A DNA stretch of 5,265 bases from Rickettsiales bacterium (GTDB lineage Bacteria > Pseudomonadota > Alphaproteobacteria > Rs-D84). Every line of letters begins with the position of its first letter. Within the stretch, counting starts at the first letter, position 1. Shown piece after piece: positions 1 to 4,550 of the stretch. The stretch covers positions 1 to 5,265 of the forward strand of contig JAIRLB010000064.1 of assembly GCA_031259745.1 (NCBI GenBank). The letters run 5' to 3'. The translations under genes and the position numbers were made by a program. The notes below the pieces were generated by a model. The model saw only the letters and a program-made list of their open reading frames with translations, was not told where the DNA came from and made no database searches.

Positions 1-1145
1 CGGACGCCATAATTTATAAAGTTTCCCGAAAAATCCGCCACTGTGATGCCTTGGTGTGCCGGCGCCCTTGTTTTGGTGCTGCCAGCCAGATCCGCGCTGC
101 CGCCCAGCAGTCGCGGTTCGCGCTCTAACAGCATTTCCAAATATTTTCCGGACAGTTCGCGGGTCGAGTTCTTTTCGCTATTGCCCGCCGGAGCCTTGGC
201 GTAAGCGGAATCGAAACAATTCTGGATTGCGGCGAAACCGAACGGGGGGGCGGCCGACAATCTATTTTCCACCGCCCCGCCCCTTGTGTGCCCCCCTTTC
301 GCCAGCGAAGGGGAATCAAGGCGTTTTGCCGCCCTGGCCCAAAGCTGAATCCCGCGGGCGGACGTATATTTTTCTTCCAATTTGATTAATTCCGAATCGC
401 TCAGCTCAAAAGCATGCGCTGCGGCCGTTCCCGCAACCGAAGACCCCAGGCCCAAAATCGTTTTGCACTGAATAAATGCGGGTTTTGAAGCCTTTTGCGC
501 AACAGAGATCGCGTAATTTATTTCCTTAAAATCATTGCCGTCAACCGACAGCACATCCCAGCCGGCGGCCCGCATGCGCGCCGGCATATTAATATCAGTC
601 AGCGCGGTTCCATCAATGCTGATTTTATTATCATCCCATAAAACGATCAGATTATCTAACTTGTACCGGCCCGCGAATCCTATTGATTCCTGGGCGACGC
701 CCTCCATCAAATCGCCGTCCGAACACAGGCAATAAACGAACCCGTCAGAATTCTTTTCGCGTCTGGCCCGCTTTATCTTCTTGGCCAAGGCCAGCCCGGC
801 GGCATTTCCAATCCCTTGGCCCAGCGGGCCCGTCGTCGCCGCCACTCCATCGATTCCATATTCCGGATGACCCGGCAGACCGCCGAATTTGCGAAAAGTT
901 TTCAACGACGGGATTTTATACCCGGCCAGCTTTAATACAGAATACAACAACGCGCTGCCGTGGCCCGCGGACAAAACAAACTCATCCGTGCCGCGCCGAA
1001 AATGATTTGCATAAATCGTCGTGATGATATCGGCCGCGCCCAAGGCGATTCCAATATGCCCGCCGCGGGCATTGCGCGCAGCGTACAAGGCCCCTGCCCG
1101 TACGGCGTCAGACATGCAATGCAATTGTTTGGAATCGAATTTCAT
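1..1145 (-). CDS. tkt: Transketolase, N-terminal part (runs off the left edge)
   Basis: Thiamine-diphosphate enzyme that moves two-carbon ketol units between sugar phosphates in the non-oxidative pentose phosphate pathway; cytoplasmic. The frame is open from ATG at 1145 to base 1, giving 381 residues of a family usually near 660. Residues 1 to about 250 are the PP domain. Visible family residues are His30 (GGHIG, where GHPG is usual), His62 (SAGHGS), His93 (PGHPE), GPLGQG (106-111), the cofactor motif SDGD (142-145, first Gly replaced by Ser) with Asn173 in DDNKISIDG, and His244. GGSADLAGS (348-356) opens the Pyr domain and NYGV (378-381) is where the window stops. The linker at about 278-303 holds an odd Gly/Pro/Arg-rich stretch listed separately as a palindromic insertion. 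No Shine-Dalgarno precedes the ATG; the transcript may be almost leaderless. Divergent from rnhA. Confidence 0.95.
   Translation of the reverse strand, partial: MKFDSKQLHCMSDAVRAGALYAARNARGGHIGIALGAADIITTIYANHFRRGTDEFVLSAGHGSALLYSVLKLAGYKIPSLKTFRKFGGLPGHPEYGIDGVAATTGPLGQGIGNAAGLALAKKIKRARREKNSDGFVYCLCSDGDLMEGVAQESIGFAGRYKLDNLIVLWDDNKISIDGTALTDINMPARMRAAGWDVLSVDGNDFKEINYAISVAQKASKPAFIQCKTILGLGSSVAGTAAAHAFELSDSELIKLEEKYTSARGIQLWARAAKRLDSPSLAKGGHTRGGAVENRLSAAPPFGFAAIQNCFDSAYAKAPAGNSEKNSTRELSGKYLEMLLEREPRLLGGSADLAGSTKTRAPAHQGITVADFSGNFINYGV
237..320 (-). repeat. GC-rich palindromic segment inserted in frame in tkt
   Basis: Read on the minus strand, this stretch contains CCCCTTCGC and GCGAAAGGGG around a TG centre, so it folds as a hairpin, followed by GGGGCGGGGCGG and a run of seven C. 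It encodes about residues 278-303 (SPSLAKGGHTRGGAVENRLS and onward), low-complexity sequence in the PP-Pyr linker that does not resemble the usual transketolase linker. A similar segment in the same reading frame lies in rlmE (3836-3916). The shared core is GGGGCGG preceded by a GGG-rich arm. The resemblance was judged by eye, so the exact limits are uncertain. Confidence 0.5.
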
Positions 1146-1167
1146 TTTATGGTATTATATCATAAAA
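1145..1167. promoter_or_regulatory. Face-to-face extended -10 promoters for tkt and rnhA
   Basis: The arms TTTTATG (1145-1151) and CATAAAA (1161-1167) form a perfect inverted repeat around a 9-bp centre. On the minus strand, 1163-1155 reads TGATATAAT, a perfect extended -10 (TGn-TATAAT). Its start point would fall about 2-3 bases before the tkt ATG. On the plus strand, 1150-1158 reads TGGTATTAT, an extended -10 with one mismatch, giving rnhA a leader of about 35 bases. The -35 boxes are weak on both sides (TTGGAA at 1129-1134 for plus), as extended -10 promoters tolerate. The two elements overlap, so polymerase could bind in only one direction at a time. Confidence 0.5.
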
Positions 1168-1199
1168 CAAACCGATAAAAAATATTTTAAGGCAAAATT

Positions 1200-1628
1200 A
1201 TGTTAAAAATTTGGACTGATGGCAGCTGTTTGGGCAATCCCGGGCCTGGCGGCTGGGCATTTGTCGCAACCGACGGAAAAAACATCGCGCAGCGCAGCGG
1301 CGCCGAGGCAAACACCACCAACAACCGCATGGAATTGATGGCGGTGATACGCGCGCTGAATGCGGCCCGGAATCATGCGGAGTTGGAAATCCATACCGAC
1401 AGCCAGTATGTAAAGAACGGCATGGAAGCATGGATGAAGAATTGGAAGAAAAACAATTGGCGCACCGCGGATAAAAAGCCTGTGAAGAATCAAGATTTAT
1501 GGAAAGAATTGGACGAGGTTGCGGCAAATGTGAAAATTCATTGGCGTTGGGTCAAGGGGCATGCCGGAAACGAGATGAACGAGCGTGTGGACGAGCTGGC
1601 GAGAAAATCGGCAGAAGATGCTAAATAA
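1200..1628 (+). CDS. rnhA: Ribonuclease HI
   Basis: Cytoplasmic endonuclease that cuts the RNA strand of RNA-DNA hybrids, for example R-loops and replication primers. The 142 residues cover the whole RNase H fold (the E. coli enzyme is 155). The catalytic carboxylates are all present: Asp7 (TDGSCLGNPGPGGW), Glu45 (TNNRMEL), Asp67 (HTDSQYV) and Asp131 (NERVDELA). His121 in VKGHAGN is the flexible catalytic histidine. The basic, Trp-rich stretch at about 78-93 (WMKNWKKNNWRTADKK) is the substrate-binding 'handle' of the E. coli-type enzyme. AAGG lies 7 bases before the ATG. It is divergent from tkt, and a separate promoter follows directly after it, so it is probably a single-gene transcript. 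Confidence 0.97.
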   Translation: MLKIWTDGSCLGNPGPGGWAFVATDGKNIAQRSGAEANTTNNRMELMAVIRALNAARNHAELEIHTDSQYVKNGMEAWMKNWKKNNWRTADKKPVKNQDLWKELDEVAANVKIHWRWVKGHAGNEMNERVDELARKSAEDAK

Positions 1629-1630
1629 GT

Positions 1631-1658
1631 TTGACAAATAGATTTATTTATATAGAAT
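1631..1658 (+). promoter_or_regulatory. Sigma-70-type promoter for the secreted-protein gene at 1688
   Basis: A perfect -35 box TTGACA (1631-1636) and a 5/6 -10 box TAGAAT (1653-1658) are separated by 16 AT-rich bases. Transcription would begin near 1665, leaving a leader of about 23 bases with AAAGGG before the ATG at 1688. The -35 box starts only 3 bases after the rnhA stop codon, so the downstream gene is probably expressed on its own and strongly. Confidence 0.7.
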
Positions 1659-1687
1659 TATTTAACAACTAGACAAAGGGATATTAA

Positions 1688-2401
1688 ATGTCAAGAATTA
1701 AAAAATTTATCATGGGCACTATGATTGTCGGCGGACTGTTGGGTGGTCAAAAGGCGGCTGCGCAATCGGCAAACACAAAACAAAAAGCAAAAACAGAACA
1801 GGTTACAAAACAGAAAGCCAAAGTGTCCGAAGATGCGTCAAAGAACAAGGAATTTGACAAAGTCTTTCGCGACCCGGGCATTTTTGTGGCCGCAAGAAGC
1901 GGCGATTTGCTGGTTGAGATTAACACTGAAAAACTTTCCGAACAGGTTCGGATGCAAATCGCCGTCAGGGAAAGATTTGCGGGCGAATATATAAATGAAT
2001 ATTTGAAAAACCTGGATCAGGAGGATCCTTTTAATCAAAATTATGCCGATGCCAATCGTCTGATTTTCCTGCAAGCCGAGGCGCGCGAGATTCACAGGAA
2101 AGTTGCCGATCTTATGCTGTCGCTGCCGCTGCATGAAAAAAAATATGCGGACATCAAAGGACAGCTGATAGGGGTGATGCTGCAGCTTTACCGTGCGGAT
2201 ATTTCAAATATGCTGCACAAGCAGGTTTCTGAAAATTGGGGGGGGCAAAATATCTCGACCAAGGAAGCTTATCAATACGCCAGTTTTGTCCGCGCCGTCC
2301 TGCGCGCCAAGATATGCTATTTCATGGTTCGGCAAGATATTCGGAAAATCGGCAAATCCATGAATACGAAAAAGCTGGCGGACAAAGGGAACGGACGGTA
2401 A
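1688..2401 (+). CDS. Unrecognised Lys-rich secreted or periplasmic protein
   Basis: I do not recognise a family. The N-terminus is a clear Sec signal peptide: a basic start (SRIKK), a hydrophobic core (FIMGTMIVGGLLGG, about 7-20) and a likely cleavage after AAA or AAAQ near residues 24-26. Residues 27-55 form a Lys/Gln/Thr-rich, low-complexity linker (KQKAKTEQ, KQKAKVSE). From about 57 to the end the sequence is charged and looks mostly helical, with a more apolar helix-like stretch at about 155-180, and it ends in a basic tail. No lipobox and no second membrane segment are seen, and one cysteine lies near residue 211. AAAGGG sits 7 bases before the ATG. The gene converges on the Cys-rich secreted-protein gene. 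A run of eight G (2238-2245) lies within the coding region. It could be a periplasmic or surface protein; function unknown. Confidence 0.8.
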   Translation: MSRIKKFIMGTMIVGGLLGGQKAAAQSANTKQKAKTEQVTKQKAKVSEDASKNKEFDKVFRDPGIFVAARSGDLLVEINTEKLSEQVRMQIAVRERFAGEYINEYLKNLDQEDPFNQNYADANRLIFLQAEAREIHRKVADLMLSLPLHEKKYADIKGQLIGVMLQLYRADISNMLHKQVSENWGGQNISTKEAYQYASFVRAVLRAKICYFMVRQDIRKIGKSMNTKKLADKGNGR

Positions 2402-2419
2402 TTTCAGAATTCCTGAAAT
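2401..2419. terminator. Small hairpin between convergent genes, possible weak terminator
   Basis: ATTTCAG (2401-2407) and CTGAAAT (2413-2419) form a perfect 7-bp inverted repeat with a 5-base loop, starting on the last base of the stop codon of the upstream secreted-protein gene. It lies between two convergent genes only 29 bp apart, where a two-way terminator would be expected. No T run follows on either strand and the stem is AT-rich, so intrinsic termination would be weak. Confidence 0.35.
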
Positions 2420-2430
2420 GTTGTCATGTG

Positions 2431-3072
2431 CTATTCAGAGCAGTCTGTTCCAGTAATGGTAAAAACTCCCTTATCATCATAATAAGTCCCAGCCCCTATA
2501 TAGCAGGTATTTCCGTTTCCCGCGCCGCTGGTTGTTCCTGTCGCATATGTTGTTCTTGTGTCTTCAGTGTAAAAGTCCGCCGAACCGCACGCAGTGCATC
2601 CGGTTCCGCTGCCAGTGGCGGTTCCGGAGTATCCCTGCTGGCACTGCCAGCTGCTGCTGGCCGAATATCCGGAGCATCCGCAGCTATTTGTGCCAGCGCA
2701 GCTATCGCAGCTTCCGGTCACGCTTCTGGTATACAATCGCTGCGTGCCTGTTCCCTCGGCCCGCCATTCCCCAGAACATGACGGACAGGCACAACTGTTT
2801 CTGCAGGGACATGTGCTACCGCTGTAGAAAAGCCTATCGGAACAACAAACTAGATTAGCCCCGTTTGGAACAACAGAATCTACTGACATTGAATGACTTA
2901 TAGCATCGGATGGACAAGAGTTGATTTCACAATAATAACAGTGTGGCGGATTATAAGGAAATACACAATAATTAGATCCTACTGCACCGCTGTCGCAAAT
3001 AATTGTCGCGCCGACTGCCGTTAAATGCAAAATGCAAACCAATGCTGCTGCGACCAATAAACGTTTTATCAT
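2431..3072 (-). CDS. Small Cys/Gly/Ser-rich secreted protein
   Basis: A 213-residue protein with a Sec signal peptide: MIKR, then a hydrophobic core LLVAAALVCILHLTAV (5-20), with probable cleavage after Ala22. The predicted mature part of about 190 residues has 21 cysteines, many as CxxC or CxC pairs: CYYC (45-48), CPC (88-90), CACPSC (94-99), CDSC (122-125), CGC (131-133) and CTAC (159-162). Gly, Ser, Thr and Tyr make up most of the rest, as in EGF-like or furin-like cysteine-rich extracellular proteins, but I cannot name a family. The start is chosen because AGGAGG (plus-strand 3079-3084) lies 6 bases upstream and the signal peptide begins there; an in-frame ATG 72 bases earlier would put 24 charged residues before it. 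The odd cysteine number suggests disulfides, bound metal or a free thiol. Expression may be controlled by the leader hairpins. Confidence 0.8.
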   Translation of the reverse strand: MIKRLLVAAALVCILHLTAVGATIICDSGAVGSNYCVFPYNPPHCYYCEINSCPSDAISHSMSVDSVVPNGANLVCCSDRLFYSGSTCPCRNSCACPSCSGEWRAEGTGTQRLYTRSVTGSCDSCAGTNSCGCSGYSASSSWQCQQGYSGTATGSGTGCTACGSADFYTEDTRTTYATGTTSGAGNGNTCYIGAGTYYDDKGVFTITGTDCSE

Positions 3073-3106
3073 TCCAAACCTCCTTTGATTTTTCGGAACA
3101 AAAGAA

Positions 3107-3129
3107 AACCACCTGGGAAAAGGGTGGTT
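3107..3129 (-). terminator. Rho-independent terminator in the leader of the Cys-rich protein gene
   Basis: On the minus strand AACCACC (3129-3123) and GGTGGTT (3113-3107) make a perfect 7-bp stem with a 9-base loop, followed by TTCTTTTGTT, a good U tract. The hairpin points towards the Cys-rich protein gene and ends about 20 bases before its ribosome binding site. It therefore either ends read-through from the rlmE side or acts as an attenuator of the gene. Confidence 0.65.
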
Positions 3130-3194
3130 GGAGGCTCGAAACAATTTATGGAATTGTGCGGCGTATTCAATTTATTCCGCCAGCCCTCCAACCA
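3125..3194 (-). promoter_or_regulatory. Putative antiterminator pairing, alternative to the terminator
   Basis: Plus-strand TGGTTGGAGG (3125-3134) and CCTCCAACCA (3185-3194) are a perfect 10-bp inverted repeat. In the minus-strand RNA this pairing would use up bases 3125-3129, which are five of the seven bases of the terminator's 5' arm. The two structures exclude each other, the layout of transcription attenuators and riboswitch expression platforms. Between the arms lies a smaller hairpin, ACAATT/AATTGT. The pairing is seen in the sequence; regulation is inferred. Confidence 0.4.
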
Positions 3195-3291
3195 AGAAGT
3201 TGGGGGCGTATCTGCTTCGGCGGCAAAAACGCCGCCTGCGCCATAAAGAGGCTTCGAGACCTCATAACCGGAATTCCCGATTACAATAAGC

Positions 3292-3320
3292 ATACTAATG
3301 CAAATATTTGAAAATTGCAA
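3292..3320 (-). promoter_or_regulatory. Possible promoter for the Cys-rich protein gene
   Basis: On the minus strand TTGCAA (3320-3315) and TAGTAT (3297-3292) are 17 bases apart, each matching the sigma-70 consensus at 4 of 6 positions. Transcription would start near 3285 and give a leader of about 210 bases containing the hairpins described here. AT-rich sequence gives such matches often, so this is a weak call. Confidence 0.3.
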
Positions 3321-3440
3321 ATAAAAACGGGCGACTAAAAAGATTTCTGATTTTTGACTTTTAGGGTTAAGTAAAGGAATAAGAATAAAGACCAAAGATC
3401 AAAGACCAGAGAGCAAATAAAGAATAGATCTCAAACAACA

Positions 3441-3490
3441 GGTAAGATGTAAAAGCCTTACCCGTCATTCCCGAGAAAGAGGGAATGACG
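3441..3490. repeat. Two back-to-back hairpins with a CGTCATTCCC palindrome
   Basis: GGTAAG (3441-3446) pairs with CTTACC (3457-3462). Directly next to it CGTCATTCCC (3463-3472) pairs perfectly with GGGAATGACG (3481-3490) across an 8-base loop. The second palindrome has the look of dispersed intergenic repeats known from several proteobacteria, including Rickettsiales, with the CGTCATTCCCGC-type core. It may be a repeat element or a stabilising mRNA 3' structure for the rlmE transcript. Confidence 0.55.
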
Positions 3491-3522
3491 AGAGCAGGAA
3501 TTGCGACTATAACACGCATTAT

Positions 3523-3541
3523 GGGCGCGGGAACCGCGCCC
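3523..3541 (-). terminator. GC-rich hairpin just after rlmE
   Basis: GGGCGCGG (3523-3530) and CCGCGCCC (3534-3541) form a perfect 8-bp all-GC stem with a 3-base loop, beginning 9 bases past the rlmE stop codon. The position and stability fit the 3' end of the uvrA-to-rlmE operon. On the minus strand it is followed by ATAATGCGTGTT rather than a clean U run, so termination may be incomplete. Confidence 0.5.
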
Positions 3542-3550
3542 ACTTATTAC

Positions 3551-4309
3551 TTATTCCTTAATCTTAAATCCCAGGGCCACGATGAACATTTCAACGCTGT
3601 CTTTGCGGCTGGACGGCGGCTTGACATTATGGACGGATGCAAAGCATTTTTTCATTTCGCGCATCAATTCGCCGGTTCCTCCGCCCGTGAAAGACTTTGC
3701 GACAAACGCTCCGCCCGGCTTTAATGCCCGCTTGGCAAAATCGAAAGCGTATTCCAGCAGCGCCATTTGGCGCAGATGGTCCGTTCCCTTATGACCCACT
3801 GTATTCGGCGCCATATCGGACAAGACAACATCAACCGTTCCTGACGATGGATAAGAAGCCGCCCCACGCTGCGGGCACCCTTCCTGAGCGGGGGGGGGGC
3901 GAAACGCCGGGGTGGTATTCAGCTTTGCTGCAAGCCAGCGCAGCGCTTCGTCAGACGTGAAGTCGCCTTGATAAAACTCAACGCCCGGAATAGGTTTGAT
4001 TTCCAGCAAGTCCATCGCAAAGATTTTGGATTTCGGGAATTGGCGCGCGATATACTGACTCCAGCTGCCGGGGGCCGCGCCCAAATCCACGATGGTCTGG
4101 CCATTTCGAAGAAAGTTGAATTTTTCATTTATTTCAATGATTTTATAAGCTGCGCGAGCGCGGTATCCATCGGCCTGGGCGCGCGTTACATACGGGTCGG
4201 CCGCCTGGCGCCGCAACCAGGCGGCGGAGGATTTTTTTCGCGCAATTTTCTTGTTTAGGATTTGCACTTGCCTTGTCCCGCCTGGTTTCTGCGTCTTATT
4301 TTCTCGCAC
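3551..4309 (-). CDS. rlmE: 23S rRNA (uridine-2'-O-)-methyltransferase RlmE
   Basis: Methylates the 2'-O of U2552 (E. coli numbering) in 23S rRNA in the large subunit, using S-adenosylmethionine. It is an FtsJ/RrmJ Rossmann-fold enzyme. The SAM-binding motif VDLGAAPGSWSQY lies at 74-86. The catalytic K-D-K-E tetrad is visible as Lys56 (AAYK), Asp165 (LSDMAPN), Lys205 (VAKSF) and Glu240 (SVEMFIVA). E. coli RlmE has 209 residues; the excess here is a basic N-terminal tail and an insertion at about 132-158, between the helix after the SAM site and the strand leading to SDMAP, that contains a run of ten C/G. The GTG start at 4309 overlaps the upstream gene by 55 bp and lacks a Shine-Dalgarno. A GTG at 4267 (13-bp overlap, AAGG close by) is an equally possible start. 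Last gene of the operon. Confidence 0.93.
   Translation of the reverse strand: MRENKTQKPGGTRQVQILNKKIARKKSSAAWLRRQAADPYVTRAQADGYRARAAYKIIEINEKFNFLRNGQTIVDLGAAPGSWSQYIARQFPKSKIFAMDLLEIKPIPGVEFYQGDFTSDEALRWLAAKLNTTPAFRPPPAQEGCPQRGAASYPSSGTVDVVLSDMAPNTVGHKGTDHLRQMALLEYAFDFAKRALKPGGAFVAKSFTGGGTGELMREMKKCFASVHNVKPPSSRKDSVEMFIVALGFKIKE
3836..3916 (-). repeat. GC-rich palindromic segment inserted in frame in rlmE
   Basis: This stretch encodes about residues 132-158 of RlmE, Pro/Gly/Gln/Ser-rich and absent from the E. coli enzyme, where a short loop joins the flanking helix and strand. The minus strand contains ten C in a row, then GCTCAGGAAGGG and a GTGGGGCGG core. The core and the flanking ATxxATxGTCxG pattern resemble the segment in tkt (237-320), and both are read in the same frame. 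The flanking RlmE sequence is intact on both sides, so the insertion appears tolerated as a surface loop. Confidence 0.5.
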
Positions 4310-4542
4310 GTTTTATAATAATAGGCATACGCCCTATTCCGGGCGACTTCACGCGGCATCAAGCCCAATTTGTCCTCGTCGATTACAAAAGTAATGCTGC
4401 ATTCGCCGTGATGCCTGAACAGAACCCGAACTTCGTACATCATGGGAACCATGCCCGCATCGCTGTATTCGGTATAACGCAAAACCGGTTCGGCCGCGCC
4501 TATGATTGTCCAGTCGAAAATCTTGCCCCACTTTATTTCCAT
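4255..4542 (-). CDS. Unrecognised 95-residue protein
   Basis: I do not recognise a family. The protein is small and probably soluble and cytoplasmic: no signal peptide or membrane segment is seen. Residues 1-55 look strand-rich (MEIKWGKIFDW, YEVRVLFRHHGECSITFVID). Residues 56-95 are basic and helical, with Arg/Lys/Tyr-rich sequence (MPREVARNRAYAYYYK, EKIRRRNQ) and a C-terminal tail ending CKS, which could suit RNA or ribosome contact; that is speculation. The gene starts 8 bases after the M-domain gene stops and its end overlaps the start of rlmE by 13-55 bp, depending on the rlmE start. A weak purine-rich stretch (AGGGACGG) precedes the ATG. Translational coupling within the operon is likely. 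Confidence 0.7.
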   Translation of the reverse strand: MEIKWGKIFDWTIIGAAEPVLRYTEYSDAGMVPMMYEVRVLFRHHGECSITFVIDEDKLGLMPREVARNRAYAYYYKTCEKIRRRNQAGQGKCKS

Positions 4543-4550
4543 AGCCGTCC

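Larger units (their letters stand above)
3073..3550. other. Intergenic region rich in inverted repeats, no convincing gene
   Basis: These 478 bases lie between the Cys-rich protein gene and rlmE. Besides the terminator and antiterminator pairing, I see GGCGGC/GCCGCC (3219-3224, 3231-3236, loop of six) and a near-palindrome GAGGCTTCGAGACCTC (3249-3264). The latter is loosely repeated as GAGGCTCGAAAC at 3132-3143. CCGGAATTCCCG (3269-3280) is another near-palindrome. Around 3389-3410 there are short imperfect tandem units (AAAGACC, AAGATC, AAAGACC). A minus-strand open frame of 108 codons (3395-3069) ends in an ATGA overlap with the Cys-rich protein start, but it lacks a ribosome binding site and family features and is probably not a gene. 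Confidence 0.6.

Noticed and set aside
125..319. Minus-strand 64-codon frame suggesting a frameshift in tkt
   Set aside because: The transketolase frame itself is open without interruption from 1145 to base 1 and recovers GGSADLAGS after the odd stretch, so no frameshift is needed.
1198..1527. Antisense open frames across rnhA
   Set aside because: They are shadows of a well-conserved ribonuclease HI gene with all catalytic residues in the plus frame.
2236..2781. Plus-strand open frame of 181 codons
   Set aside because: It overlaps the end of one secreted-protein gene and lies antisense to the Cys-rich protein gene. Its Ala/Ser/Cys-rich sequence is the reverse reading of Gly/Cys-rich codons.
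3219..3236. GGCGGC/GCCGCC hairpin as a terminator
   Set aside because: The stem is only 6 bp and no T run follows on either strand.
3073..3285. Known riboswitch class in the leader of the Cys-rich protein gene
   Set aside because: I could not match the conserved cores of familiar riboswitch classes; only the terminator and alternative pairing are supported.
3069..3395. Minus-strand open frame of 108 codons ending in an ATGA overlap with the Cys-rich protein gene
   Set aside because: It has no ribosome binding site and no family features. It runs through a terminator and several inverted repeats, and the only promoter candidate starts inside it. The overlap is suggestive of a leader peptide but not enough to call a gene.
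3389..3415. Short AAAGACC-like tandem units as a possible CRISPR or iteron array
   Set aside because: The units are 6-8 bases, imperfect and few, with no spacers and no nearby cas or replication gene.
3968..4258. Plus-strand open frames opposite rlmE, and others opposite the M-domain gene
   Set aside because: They are antisense to genes with clear family motifs and have no initiation signals.
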